This document shows, one piece after another, positions 1 to 10,101 of a DNA stretch of 64,000 bases. Source of the stretch: Siculibacillus lacustris (GTDB taxonomy: Bacteria > Pseudomonadota > Alphaproteobacteria > Rhizobiales > Ancalomicrobiaceae); the NCBI RefSeq assembly GCF_004328075.1, contig NZ_SJFN01000022.1, positions 1 through 64,000 of the forward strand, written 5' to 3'. The notes below the pieces were generated by a model, which was not told the DNA's origin, did not search any database, and saw nothing but the letters and a program-made list of their open reading frames with translations. The position numbers and the translations under genes are program-made. The first letter of the stretch is position 1. The number at the start of each line of letters is the position of its first letter.

Positions 1-245
1 AGGTGATCGTCGCCATGACCCACACCGCCAAGGGCGCGCCGAAGATCCTCAAGAAGTGCGACCTGCCGCTCACCTCGGTGCGCCGCGTGTCGCTGATCGT
101 CACCGAGATGGCGGTGATCGAACCGACCGCCGAAGGTCTGGTGCTGCGCGAGACCGCCCCCGGCGTCACCGTCGCCGAGGTCGTCGCCGCCACCCAGGCC
201 ACCCTGATCATCCCCGACCACGTCCCGGAAATGGCCATCGCCTGA
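1..245 (+). CDS. 3-oxoacid CoA-transferase subunit B, C-terminal fragment
   Basis: This is the end of a gene that begins before the window; codons are in phase from position 3 and the stop is TGA at 243-245. The visible 80 residues contain [25 protein letters not shown] and [15 protein letters not shown]. These align almost residue for residue with the C-terminus of the complete subunit B at 35205-35855, so family membership is well supported from inside the window. The family transfers CoA between succinyl-CoA or acetyl-CoA and a 3-oxoacid such as acetoacetate. The catalytic Glu region is outside the window. A strong hairpin with a T-rich tail follows at 261-300, so this is probably the last gene of its operon. 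Confidence 0.88.
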   Translation, partial: VIVAMTHTAKGAPKILKKCDLPLTSVRRVSLIVTEMAVIEPTAEGLVLRETAPGVTVAEVVAATQATLIIPDHVPEMAIA

Positions 246-260
246 TCCCGGACCGCCTTG

Positions 261-300
261 CGCCCGGCGTCCGCCTCACCGCGGCGCCGGGCGTTTCTTC
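261..300 (+). terminator. Rho-independent terminator after the CoA-transferase gene
   Basis: CGCCCGGCG (261-269) pairs perfectly with CGCCGGGCG (285-293), a 9-bp stem, followed by TTTCTTC. It lies 16 bp after the stop codon. Confidence 0.75.
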
Positions 301-420
301 GTCGCGACCACCCCGACCGAGCCCGGCGGCGCTCGCCCGGCGACCGAACCGGCGCGGAACCGGCACCGACCAGCCCCACCATCTGGAGTTTCGCCCGCCC
401 CTCGGCTAGGAAGAGAATAG

Positions 421-2079
<1,659 letters not shown>

Positions 2080-2102
2080 GATCGATCGATCCCCGAAACG
2101 CC

Positions 2103-2134
2103 GACGGCCGCCGCGATCCCTCGCGGCGGCCGTC
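2103..2134. terminator. Bidirectional terminator between convergent pgm and exuT-like gene
   Basis: A perfect 14-bp inverted repeat, GACGGCCGCCGCGA (2103-2116) with its complement at 2121-2134, has a 4-nt loop. It lies between two convergent genes and can serve both. Confidence 0.8.
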
Positions 2135-2172
2135 GTCGTCTTCGAGCGTGGGGGCGCCGCAGCGCCGGCCGA

Positions 2173-3441
2173 TCATTCCGCCGGCTGTGCCACCACCGGG
2201 CGTCCGCCGCGCTGGCCGATGAAGATCCACAGCACCACCGCCGCGACCACGTCGAACAGGAACAGCAGCGCGAACAGCGGCTCGTAGCCGAGCGTCGTCG
2301 CCAAGGCACCGACCACCAGGGTGAAGATCGCCCCGCCGAGATAACCGAACATCCCGGCGATGCCGGTGGCGGTGGCCACTTCCGACTTCTCGAACACGTC
2401 GCCGACCACCGCATACATCATGCTCGACAGCATCTGATGAGCGAAACCGCCGAGCGAGAAGCACAGGATCGCCGCGACCGGGCTGACCACGAAGCTGATC
2501 AGCGCCGGGCCGACCATGCACAGCGCGCCGATGGTGATCACCAGGAGCCGGCAATTGACGATGCCGATGTTCAACCGCTTGTGGAAGAACGGCGCGAGAT
2601 AACCGCCGCCGATGCAGCCGAGGTCGGAGAACAGGAACGGCAGCCAGGCGAACAGCGCGAACTGCTTGATGTCCATGCCCCGCACCGTGACCATGTAGAG
2701 CGGGATCCAGAAGGCGAAGGTCTGCCACGCCGGTTCGGTCAGGAAGCGGGCGATGACCACGCCGATGAATTTCTTCTGGGCGAACACCGCCTTCAGCGAC
2801 GGCTTGGCGACGGTTCCGTCGACCTTGCCGGAGTTGATGTAGAGACGCTCTTCCGGGCTGAGGCGCGGATGGCTCTCGGGATCGCGGTAGAGCCAATACC
2901 AGACCACCGACAGGAGGCAGCCGAGCAGGCCGGTGATCACGAAGGCGGGCTTCCAGCCGTAGGCGGTGGACAGCCAGATCACCAGCGGCGGCGTGATCAT
3001 CGCGCCGATCGACGAACCGGAGTTGAACCAACCGGTGGCGATCGAGCGCTCCTGCGGCGGGAACCACAGGGTCGAGGTCTTGGTGCCGGTCGGCATGGCG
3101 ACGGCTTCCGACAGGCCGAGCAGGGCGCGGAACCCGGCCATCGACACCCAGCCGCTGGAGGCGGCGTGCAGCGCCGCGGCGGCACCCCAGACGAAGGCGG
3201 CGACGGCGTAGCCGATACGCGGCCCGATCAGGTCGGTGAGATAGCCGGCGACCGGCTGCGAGAAGCTGTAGACGATCTGGAACGCCGAGACGACATAGGA
3301 ATACTGCTCGGTCGTGAAGTCGAGTTCCTTCTTCAGGACCGGTGCCAGAACGCCGAGGACGTTGCGGTCGACGTAGATCACGATGGTGCCGAGCAGCATC
3401 AGCGCCAACATCTTCCATCTCAATTTCGGGATGAATTTCAT
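2173..3441 (-). CDS. exuT: MFS hexuronate transporter (ExuT-like)
   Basis: A 422-residue major facilitator with about 12 hydrophobic segments, of the anion:cation symporter type that imports glucuronate or galacturonate with protons. Visible marks are the N-terminal DRNVLGVLAPVL segment, the loop-2 region GYLTDLIGPRIG and the WFPPQERSIATGWFNSGSS segment typical of this family. It is divergent from uronate isomerase (uxaC), which supports hexuronate as the substrate. The ATG at 3441 is preceded by a GGAG-type site. The choice of substrate within the family rests on the neighbour, so glucarate or another sugar acid remains possible. Confidence 0.88.
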   Translation of the reverse strand: MKFIPKLRWKMLALMLLGTIVIYVDRNVLGVLAPVLKKELDFTTEQYSYVVSAFQIVYSFSQPVAGYLTDLIGPRIGYAVAAFVWGAAAALHAASSGWVSMAGFRALLGLSEAVAMPTGTKTSTLWFPPQERSIATGWFNSGSSIGAMITPPLVIWLSTAYGWKPAFVITGLLGCLLSVVWYWLYRDPESHPRLSPEERLYINSGKVDGTVAKPSLKAVFAQKKFIGVVIARFLTEPAWQTFAFWIPLYMVTVRGMDIKQFALFAWLPFLFSDLGCIGGGYLAPFFHKRLNIGIVNCRLLVITIGALCMVGPALISFVVSPVAAILCFSLGGFAHQMLSSMMYAVVGDVFEKSEVATATGIAGMFGYLGGAIFTLVVGALATTLGYEPLFALLFLFDVVAAVVLWIFIGQRGGRPVVAQPAE

Positions 3442-3802
3442 GGTCTTCTCCCCACACGCCGCCCTTCCGACGCCGTGTCCTGATTGGCCGAGACTGTCTT
3501 CGTAGATCGACGAGCGTCCACCGGCGCGGCCGGGTCCCGACGTCCGATCTCCCCGCGGCTCGATCCGGTTCCCCTCTCGGACGGTCGCACCCCCGTTTTC
3601 GGGTGATGTCGACCGCGAGCTCGGATCGGAAGCTTCGCGAGTTCGGCCAACCGCCCTGGTGGCCTGACCACTTGACCATTAGATCATTCTGAGAGAATGT
3701 CCAGCGACGACGACGTCCGCGGGATCGGTGCGAATACGCAGGATCCCGCCGAAGGTCGCCCTCATCAGTGCGAATACGCATGAAACGGAGGAAACGACTT
3801 CC
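3442..3802. promoter_or_regulatory. Divergent exuT-like/uxaC control region
   Basis: A 361-bp region without a gene between two divergent uronate genes. It holds an inverted repeat CATTCT-GAG-AGAATG (3685-3699), overlapping TGACCA copies (3665-3670, 3673-3678) that form TGGT-N6-ACCA (3657-3670), and the 13-bp direct repeats listed separately. These are plausible operators for the FadR-type GntR regulator encoded at 5490-6188. That assignment is inferred from proximity. Confidence 0.55.
3728..3780 (+). repeat. 13-bp direct repeat pair upstream of uxaC
   Basis: GTGCGAATACGCA occurs identically at 3728-3740 and 3768-3780, 40 bp apart. Each unit is a partial dyad (TGCG-N4-CGCA). The second copy ends 22 bp before the uxaC ATG and just upstream of its ribosome-binding site. 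Candidate operator. Confidence 0.7.
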
Positions 3803-5254
3803 ATGACTACCGATCGAGTACTGGAGCGGGTCGCGAGCACGGCCCCCTACGCCCTGCACCCCGACCGTCTGCTGCCCGCCGACCCGGGCACCCGCGCCAT
3901 CGCCCGCGAGCTCTATGCCTCGGTCGCCGGTCTGCCGATCGTCAGCCCCCACGGCCACACCGATCCCGCCTGGTACGCCGAAAACGCCGCTTTTCCCGAC
4001 CCGTCGAGCCTGTTCGTGATCCCCGACCACTACGTCCACCGCATGCTCTATTCTCAAGGCATTCGGCCGGAGCGGGTCGGCGTGCCGCGCCTCGACGGCG
4101 GCCCGGTCGAGACCGACAAGCGCAAGATCTGGCGCATCTTGGCCGAGAACTTCCACCTCTATCGCGGCACGCCGTCGTGGATCTGGCTCAACCACGCCTT
4201 CCAGACCGTCTTCGGCATCGACGAACGCCTCTCCGCCGACAGCGCCGACCGGATCTACGACAAAATCGCCGCCGCCCTCGAGCGCCCCGAATTCCGCCCG
4301 CGCGCCCTGTTCGAACGCTTCAATATCGAAGTGATCTCGACCACCGAGAGCCCGCTCGACGACCTCCGCCACCACGCGGCGATCCGTGCCTCCGGCTGGT
4401 CCGGCCGGGTCGTCACCGCCTTCCGGCCCGATCCCGTGGTCGACCCGGCCTTCCCCGGCTTCGTCGCCAATCTCGACACCCTCGGGCGGATCACCGGCGA
4501 GGACACCAGCTCCTACGCCGGCTATCTGTCGGCCTTGATCAAGCGGCGCAAATACTTCGTCGAGGTCGGCGGCTGCACCTCGACCGACCACGGCCATCCC
4601 ACCGCCAAGACCGCCGACCTGTCCGCGGAAGACGCCGCGGCGCTCTATGCCCGGGTCCGTTCGGGATCGGCGACGCCGGCCGAGGCCGAGCTGTTCCGCG
4701 CTCAGATGCTGACCGAGATGGCGGCGATGTCGGTCGCCGACGGGCTCACCATGCAGATCCATCCCGGCTCGCGCCGCGACCACAACCCGGAGATCTTCGC
4801 GAGTTTCGGCAAGGACAAGGGCTGCGACATTCCCGGTCCGACCGACTACGTCGAAGACCTGAAACCCCTGCTCGCCCGTTTCGGCAACCGGCCCGATCTG
4901 ACCATCATCCTGTTCACCCTCGACGAGACGGTCTACTCGCGCGAGCTCGCCCCGCTCGCCGGCCACTATCCGGCGCTGAAGCTCGGGCCGGCGTGGTGGT
5001 TCCACGACAGCCCCGAGGGCATGCGGCGCTACCGCGAGCAGGTCACCGAGACCGCCGGCTTCTACAACACCGTCGGCTTCAACGACGACACCCGGGCGTT
5101 CCTGTCGATCCCGGCGCGCCACGACGTCGCCCGCCGCATCGACGCCGGCTTCCTGGCGCGTCTGGTCGCCGAACACCGCCTCGACCGCGACGACGCCTTC
5201 GAGGTCGCCCACGACCTCGCCTACCGCCTCGTCAAACAGGCCTATAAGCTCTGA
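3803..5254 (+). CDS. uxaC: Glucuronate (uronate) isomerase
   Basis: Isomerises D-glucuronate to D-fructuronate and D-galacturonate to D-tagaturonate, the first cytoplasmic step of hexuronate catabolism. The 483-residue protein has the amidohydrolase-fold metal signature SPHGHTDPAWY (His50 and His52), the family segment DHYVHRML and the C-terminal GPAWWFHDSPEGM and YNTVGFNDDTRAF blocks. The ATG at 3803 is chosen because GGAGG lies 11 bp upstream and it gives the usual length (about 470). Earlier in-frame codons would run through the direct repeats. It sits divergent from the transporter and next to a GntR regulator, forming a small uronate regulon. Confidence 0.95.
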   Translation: MTTDRVLERVASTAPYALHPDRLLPADPGTRAIARELYASVAGLPIVSPHGHTDPAWYAENAAFPDPSSLFVIPDHYVHRMLYSQGIRPERVGVPRLDGGPVETDKRKIWRILAENFHLYRGTPSWIWLNHAFQTVFGIDERLSADSADRIYDKIAAALERPEFRPRALFERFNIEVISTTESPLDDLRHHAAIRASGWSGRVVTAFRPDPVVDPAFPGFVANLDTLGRITGEDTSSYAGYLSALIKRRKYFVEVGGCTSTDHGHPTAKTADLSAEDAAALYARVRSGSATPAEAELFRAQMLTEMAAMSVADGLTMQIHPGSRRDHNPEIFASFGKDKGCDIPGPTDYVEDLKPLLARFGNRPDLTIILFTLDETVYSRELAPLAGHYPALKLGPAWWFHDSPEGMRRYREQVTETAGFYNTVGFNDDTRAFLSIPARHDVARRIDAGFLARLVAEHRLDRDDAFEVAHDLAYRLVKQAYKL

Positions 5255-5258
5255 GCGA

Positions 5259-5303
5259 GAGGCGGGACGACGCGAGCGGCGCCTGCCGCCGACGTCCCGC
5301 CTC
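5259..5303 (+). terminator. Hairpin terminator after uxaC
   Basis: GAGGCGGGACG (5259-5269) pairs with CGTCCCGCCTC (5293-5303), an 11-bp stem starting 5 bp after the stop. No clear T tract follows. Confidence 0.6.
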
Positions 5304-5489
5304 CGCTCGCCCCCGCCACCGCCGCCCTCGGTGGCCGGAAGCGACGGAGACGACCGCCTCACGGGGAGGCCGTCGCCGTCGCGCTCCGCGCGGCGGTCAT
5401 CGCCGTTGCGTCGCGGCGGCAGCGATGTGGCGGCTCGAGATTTTCCTCAACTGACGAAGGATCGCCTCACCGGTCGCGCCTCGTGGCGT

Positions 5490-6188
5490 TCAGACCATCG
5501 GGCCGTCGCCGGTCAGCACCGCCAGCACTTGGGCCAAATGGGCGCGCATCGCCGCCGCGGCGCCGTCGGGATCGCGATTCTGTAGGGCCTCGAGGATCGC
5601 CGCGTGATAGCGCCGCGTCGGCTCCCAGTTCTCCGGCAGTTGCACCCGCTCGCTGAGAATCTCGAACACCGGCGCATGCTGATCCTGCCACAGTCGCTCG
5701 ATCACCGTCGGCAGCACCGCATTGCCGGTCGCCGCGGCGATCCCCATGTGGAAGCGCAGATCGGTGTCCTCGCCCGGCACCCCGTCTTCGTGCTCCCGGG
5801 TCATCAGTTCGACCAGATCGGCCAGTTCCGCGAGATCGCGCTCGCTCGCCGTGGTCGCGGCGATCCGGGCGATCTCGCCCTCGATCATCAGCCGCGCCGA
5901 GATGACGTCGCTCGGGCTGTGACCGACGTCGATCGGTGCGATCGGCGCCGTCGGCCGGGTGGCGCGGACATAGGTGCCCGAACCGGTCCGCACTTCGACC
6001 AGCCCGGCGATCTCCAGCGCGATCATCGCCTCGCGCACCACCGGTCGGCTGACCCCCAGCGACTTCGACAGGTCGCGTTCCGGCGGCAGGCGGTGGCCGG
6101 GCGGAAACTCGCCGCCGCGGATCATGTCGCCGATCTGATCGGCCACCCGCTGGTAGAGCCGCTGGGAATCGATGGGTTGAAAGGGCAT
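5490..6188 (-). CDS. GntR-family (FadR/FCD) transcriptional regulator
   Basis: A 232-residue repressor-type protein. The winged helix is at about 8-75 (RVADQIGDMIRGGEFPPGHRL, then the recognition region LGVSRPVVREAMIALE). An FCD ligand-binding domain follows at about 95-225, with DTDLRFHMGIAAATGN carrying the metal-coordinating residues of this domain. The start at 6188 is chosen because upstream in-frame sequence is low-complexity and a GAGG lies 6 bp before it. It is convergent with uxaC and close to the uronate transporter. UxuR/ExuR-type control of that regulon is likely but inferred. Confidence 0.9.
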   Translation of the reverse strand: MPFQPIDSQRLYQRVADQIGDMIRGGEFPPGHRLPPERDLSKSLGVSRPVVREAMIALEIAGLVEVRTGSGTYVRATRPTAPIAPIDVGHSPSDVISARLMIEGEIARIAATTASERDLAELADLVELMTREHEDGVPGEDTDLRFHMGIAAATGNAVLPTVIERLWQDQHAPVFEILSERVQLPENWEPTRRYHAAILEALQNRDPDGAAAAMRAHLAQVLAVLTGDGPMV

Positions 6189-7033
6189 GACGGGCCTCGG
6201 AGCGGAAGACGACGGAACGCGGACGATCTCTGACGACGACGCATCGATGAACGGCCGATATCGACGACCGGCTCGCTCGGGCGCCGCCGACGGCGACCTC
6301 GGCCGACCGGATCGCTCACGCCACGACCGAAGCGCGGCGGCGATCGTCACGGCATCGTCGCGCCCCCCGGCCGGCTGCCGAAACGCTGCGGTCAAGCGGC
6401 CTTGCCGCCGGACCATTCCACGTTCGTCCGACCCTGTCCATAGGTGGGAGTCCCACCGCTCACGGCCGGCGGCGCGGCGCAATCGCCTCGTCGGAAGGCC
6501 ATTTTTCTCGTGAAATCGCCGGTGTGGCGATCGGACGGGCGGCCGATCCGGTCAGGGAACGCCGGCTCACGGCCCTGCGGCATTTTCACAATTCCTTTCC
6601 CCTACGCAAGTCCGCTCGACGACGGACCGTCCGTCCCCCGCCTCCTCCCCCGGCCGACACCCGGGGCGCCCCGCCGACACGATCGCGACCGCGACTCCTC
6701 GGTCTGCGCTCGCGCCGTGGTCAGCGTTCGACCAAAGACCAACTTGTAACATGTTACTCTGTGATGATGATGGACGGGACGGCGCAGAGCCCGTCGCGAC
6801 GGCCGGATCGACGGTCCCGTCGACGGCCCGAAACCGTCGCGACGCGCACTGCACCCGCTCGCCGGCCATCACCGGACGTCCGGCCACGCAACCGCCGGCC
6901 GGTGACGCGCCGGGTCGAACCGGCGTCGCCGCGGCGTCACGCCATCGCCTCGCCGCCGAACCCCCCCGGCGTCGCGGGCCGCCGAACATTGCCGCACTCG
7001 CCCACCGGCCGGTGCGGAGCAGGAGAACCCTTC
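6189..7033. other. Long intergenic region upstream of the DapA-family gene
   Basis: About 845 bp with no supportable gene; reading frames here are Arg/Pro-rich and lack family resemblance. The main signal is the AT-richer segment around 6740-6770, which contains a perfect palindrome listed separately and lies about 275 bp before the next start codon, implying a long leader if transcription begins there. Confidence 0.5.
6746..6757 (+). promoter_or_regulatory. Perfect 12-bp palindrome, candidate GntR operator
   Basis: GTAACATGTTAC is self-complementary and stands in an unusually AT-rich patch (AACTTGTAACATGTTACTC). FCD-type GntR proteins often bind such short dyads. The GntR gene at 7955 in the downstream operon is the obvious candidate ligand; this is inference. 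Confidence 0.5.
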
Positions 7034-7918
7034 GTGAGCACCCTCGACACCTTCGGCGTCTCGGCCGCCCTCACCACCCCCTTCGCGGCCGACGGCACCA
7101 TCGCCGTCGCCACCCTGGTGGCCCATGCCCGCAGTTGTCTCGACCGCGGCTGCGACAGCGTCACGCTGTTCGGCACCACCGGCGAAGGTGCCTCGATCGG
7201 CGAGGCCGAGCGCGCCGCGGTGTTCGACGCCTTCGCCGCCGGCGGCATCCCGGCCGACCGCATCGTCTGCGGCGTCGCCGCCGCCGCCTGGCCCGACGCC
7301 GCCGCCCAGGCCCGCGATGGGCTGGCCCGCGGTTGCCGCGCCGTGCTGATCCCGCCGCCGTTCTATTTCAAGAATCCGAGCCTCGACGGGCTCGCCGCCT
7401 GGTACGGCGCGCTGATCGGCGCGCTGGGCGCCGACGCCCGCGACGTGATCCTCTATCACATCCCCTCGGTGACCGCGGTGCCGCTGCCGCTCGAGCTGAT
7501 CCTGCGGCTCGCCCGCGACTTCCCCCGCGCGGTGGCGGCGGTCAAGGATTCCGGCGGCGTCTGGGCCGACACCGAGGCTCTCCTCGCCGCCCGCGGCGAT
7601 CTGGCGATCCTGGTCGGCGACGAGCGCGATCTCGCCCGCGCCGTCCGCCTCGGCGCGGTCGGGGCGATCTCCGGCATGGCCAATCTCCGCCCCGACCGGC
7701 TGCGCGCCATGGTCGATCTCGGCCGCGACGACCCGGGCATGGTCGAGCTCGTGCGGGCGCTGCTCGCCCATCCCGTGACCCCGGCGGTCAAGGCGCTGGT
7801 CGCCCACATGACCGGCGACGCCGCGTGGGGCCGCACCCGGCCGCCGTTGGAGGCGACCCCGGCGATCGCCGCCGCGGCGCTTGCCGACCTCTACGATCGG
7901 GTGTTCCCTGTCGCCTGA
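7034..7918 (+). CDS. DapA-superfamily aldolase/dehydratase (dihydrodipicolinate synthase family)
   Basis: A 294-residue class I lyase of the DHDPS/N-acetylneuraminate-lyase superfamily. Seen directly are the GTTGEG loop (47-52), the YHIP motif (Tyr141, equivalent to the YNxP tyrosine) and the Schiff-base lysine in KDSGG (Lys171). The GTG at 7034 is preceded by AGGAGA. The gene is followed after 36 bp by a GntR regulator and then a sugar ABC importer. A catabolic role on a 2-keto-3-deoxy sugar acid or similar substrate therefore fits better than lysine synthesis. The exact substrate cannot be read from the sequence. Confidence 0.88.
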   Translation: MSTLDTFGVSAALTTPFAADGTIAVATLVAHARSCLDRGCDSVTLFGTTGEGASIGEAERAAVFDAFAAGGIPADRIVCGVAAAAWPDAAAQARDGLARGCRAVLIPPPFYFKNPSLDGLAAWYGALIGALGADARDVILYHIPSVTAVPLPLELILRLARDFPRAVAAVKDSGGVWADTEALLAARGDLAILVGDERDLARAVRLGAVGAISGMANLRPDRLRAMVDLGRDDPGMVELVRALLAHPVTPAVKALVAHMTGDAAWGRTRPPLEATPAIAAAALADLYDRVFPVA

Positions 7919-7954
7919 CGATGCGAGAGCGACGCGAACGGAAGGGGGGACGGC

Positions 7955-8614
7955 GTGAACGAACGGGTCGGACCGATCAAGCAGCGGGAGAAGGCCTATG
8001 CGCGCTTCACCAAGCACCTGCTCGCCCGCGACGTGCGCCCCGGCCAGTTCGTGTCGCAGCGCGAGCTGGTCGAACTGACCGGCATGCCGCTCGGCGCGAT
8101 TCGCGAGATCATTCCCCGGCTCGAGGTCGAGGGTCTGATCAAGACCGTGCCCCAGCGCGGCATGCAGGTCGCCCACGTCGACTTCGATCTGATCCGCGAG
8201 GCCTTCCAGTTCCGTCTGTTCCTGGAGCGCGAGGCGGTCGCGGTGTTCACCCGCGAGGCGAGCGACGCCGAACTCGCCGCACTGCGCGCCGAGCACGAGG
8301 CGATCCTCGCCGAGGCGCTGTCGCCGGAACCGGCGGCCGACCTCGAAGACCGCGCCCAGATGCTCGACTGGGGGCTGCACGACCGCATCATCGATTCGCT
8401 CGGCAATTCGATCATCTCCAAGGCCTACCGGGTCAATTCGATCAAGCAGCGGCTGATCGCCCAGGAACGCTCGCGCATCGTCGGCCGCGTCGTGCCGGTG
8501 ATGCGCGAACATCTCGAAGTGGTGACGGCGATGCAGGCGCGCGACGGCGCGGCCGCGGTCGACGCGATCACCCGTCACATCGCCATGGCTCGGGAGCTGA
8601 TCTTGAGAGTATGA
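7955..8614 (+). CDS. GntR-family (FCD) transcriptional regulator
   Basis: A 219-residue regulator. The winged-helix region spans about 10-75 (LVELTGMPLGAIREIIPRLE is the recognition helix and following segment, then the wing VPQRGMQV). A C-terminal FCD domain follows, with DWGLHDRII. The GTG at 7955 follows a purine-rich AAGGGGGGA. It lies between the DapA-family gene and the ABC binding protein in one direction, so it probably controls this catabolic operon from the 6746-6757 palindrome or a similar site. Its ligand is unknown. Confidence 0.9.
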   Translation: MNERVGPIKQREKAYARFTKHLLARDVRPGQFVSQRELVELTGMPLGAIREIIPRLEVEGLIKTVPQRGMQVAHVDFDLIREAFQFRLFLEREAVAVFTREASDAELAALRAEHEAILAEALSPEPAADLEDRAQMLDWGLHDRIIDSLGNSIISKAYRVNSIKQRLIAQERSRIVGRVVPVMREHLEVVTAMQARDGAAAVDAITRHIAMARELILRV

Positions 8615-8687
8615 CCACCGCACCGGCGGCGTAGGAACATCGCGACACGACGATGCCGACGCCGGTGTCCTTCAGGGAGGACGTCAC

Positions 8688-10022
8688 ATGCACAGTCACT
8701 GGTCCCATCCGTCTCGCCGCGGCTTCCTCGCCGGCACCGCCGCCCTCGGCGCCGCCGGTCTCGCCGGGGTCGCCCCCGCGCGGGCCGAGGTGAACTGGCG
8801 CAAATACGCCGGCACGACGCTCGAGGTGAACCTGATCAAGAGCCCGCGCGGCGACACGCTGCAGAAGTATCAGGCCGAGTTCGAGGCCCTGACCGGCATC
8901 AAGGTCAATTCCGAACAGACCCCCGAACAGCAGCAACGCCAGAAGACCACCATCGAACTGTCCTCCGGCAAGCCGAGCTTCGACGTCGTCCACATCAGTT
9001 ACCACGTCCAGAAGCGCCAGTTCGAGAAGGGCGGCTGGCTCGCCGATCTCACCAGCTTCCTGAAGGATCCCTCGCTGACCGAGCCGACCCTGGTCGAGAG
9101 CGACTTCGCCACCGCCGGCTGGTCCTTCGCCAAGGACAAGGCCGGCCACATCGGCGCCCTGCCGCTGTCGGTCGACTACTGGATCATCTACTGGAACAAG
9201 GACCTGTTCGCCGCCAAGGGGCTGGCCTATCCCGAGACCTTCGACGACCTCGTCAAGGCCGCCGAGGCGCTGACCGATCCGGCCGCCGGCGTCTACGGTT
9301 TCGTGGCGCGCGGCGCCAAGAATGCCAACACCCCGGTGTTCACCTCGCTGCTGCTCGGATGGGGCAAGGATTCCCTCGACGCCGACGGCCGCCTCGCCAC
9401 CGACGGCCCCGAAGCGATCGCCGCCGCCGCGCTCTACCAGCGCCTGATGACCAAGTCGGCGCCCAAGGGCGTCACCGGCTTCAACTGGGCCGAATGCCAG
9501 TCGGCCTTCCTGCAGGGCAAGATCGGCATGTGGTTCGACGGCGTCGGTTTCGCGCCGCCGCTGGAGAACCCGGAGAAGTCGCGGGTGGTCGGCAAGGTCG
9601 GCTACGGCGTGATGCCCAAGGGTCCGGTCACCCGCGCCGCCGCCACCACCGGTGACGGCATCGGCGTCACCGCGGCTTCGGCCCACAAGGAAGCCGCCTA
9701 TCTCTACTGCCAGTGGGCGATCTCCAAGTCGGTCGGCGCGCGCATGCTCCAGGCCGGCGCCGGCGTGCCCTTCCGCCATTCGATCCTGACCGATCCGGAG
9801 GTCATCAAGGGCGTGACCATGCCCAAGGGCTGGATCGACGCGGTGGTCGAGTCCGCCAAGATCAGCCGCCTGACCTTGCCGGTGATCGTCCCGGTCACCG
9901 AGTTCCGCGACGTCATCGGCGTCGGCCTGACCAACCTGCTCGGCGGCGCCGATCCGGCGGCAGAGATGAAGCGGGCGACCGCCGAGTTCCGGCCGGTCCT
10001 GGAACGTTCCGAAGCCGGCTGA
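8688..10022 (+). CDS. ABC sugar importer, periplasmic binding protein (TAT-exported)
   Basis: A 444-residue family-1 solute-binding protein. The N-terminus carries a twin-arginine signal, SRRGFLAG (Arg10-Arg11), a hydrophobic stretch and an ARA cleavage site near residue 33. Typical cluster-B features are the interior segments YWIIYWNKDLF and FLQGKIGMWFDG. It delivers a carbohydrate, possibly an oligosaccharide or sugar acid, to the two permeases that follow. A GGGAGG ribosome-binding site precedes the ATG. Export through the TAT pathway suggests folding in the cytoplasm. The substrate is not recognisable from sequence alone. Confidence 0.92.
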   Translation: MHSHWSHPSRRGFLAGTAALGAAGLAGVAPARAEVNWRKYAGTTLEVNLIKSPRGDTLQKYQAEFEALTGIKVNSEQTPEQQQRQKTTIELSSGKPSFDVVHISYHVQKRQFEKGGWLADLTSFLKDPSLTEPTLVESDFATAGWSFAKDKAGHIGALPLSVDYWIIYWNKDLFAAKGLAYPETFDDLVKAAEALTDPAAGVYGFVARGAKNANTPVFTSLLLGWGKDSLDADGRLATDGPEAIAAAALYQRLMTKSAPKGVTGFNWAECQSAFLQGKIGMWFDGVGFAPPLENPEKSRVVGKVGYGVMPKGPVTRAAATTGDGIGVTAASAHKEAAYLYCQWAISKSVGARMLQAGAGVPFRHSILTDPEVIKGVTMPKGWIDAVVESAKISRLTLPVIVPVTEFRDVIGVGLTNLLGGADPAAEMKRATAEFRPVLERSEAG

Positions 10023-10101
10023 ACCCCGGTTGGCGGCGGGGGCTCCCGGTCCCCGCCGCTCCCCCCGTCGCCACACGCCCCGAGGGTCGAGGACCGCGCC
10101 C

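Noticed and set aside
6524-7033. N-terminal extension of the DapA-family protein or a separate Arg/Pro-rich gene
   Set aside because: The extension is low-complexity, whereas the GTG at 7034 has a good ribosome-binding site and begins the conserved fold.
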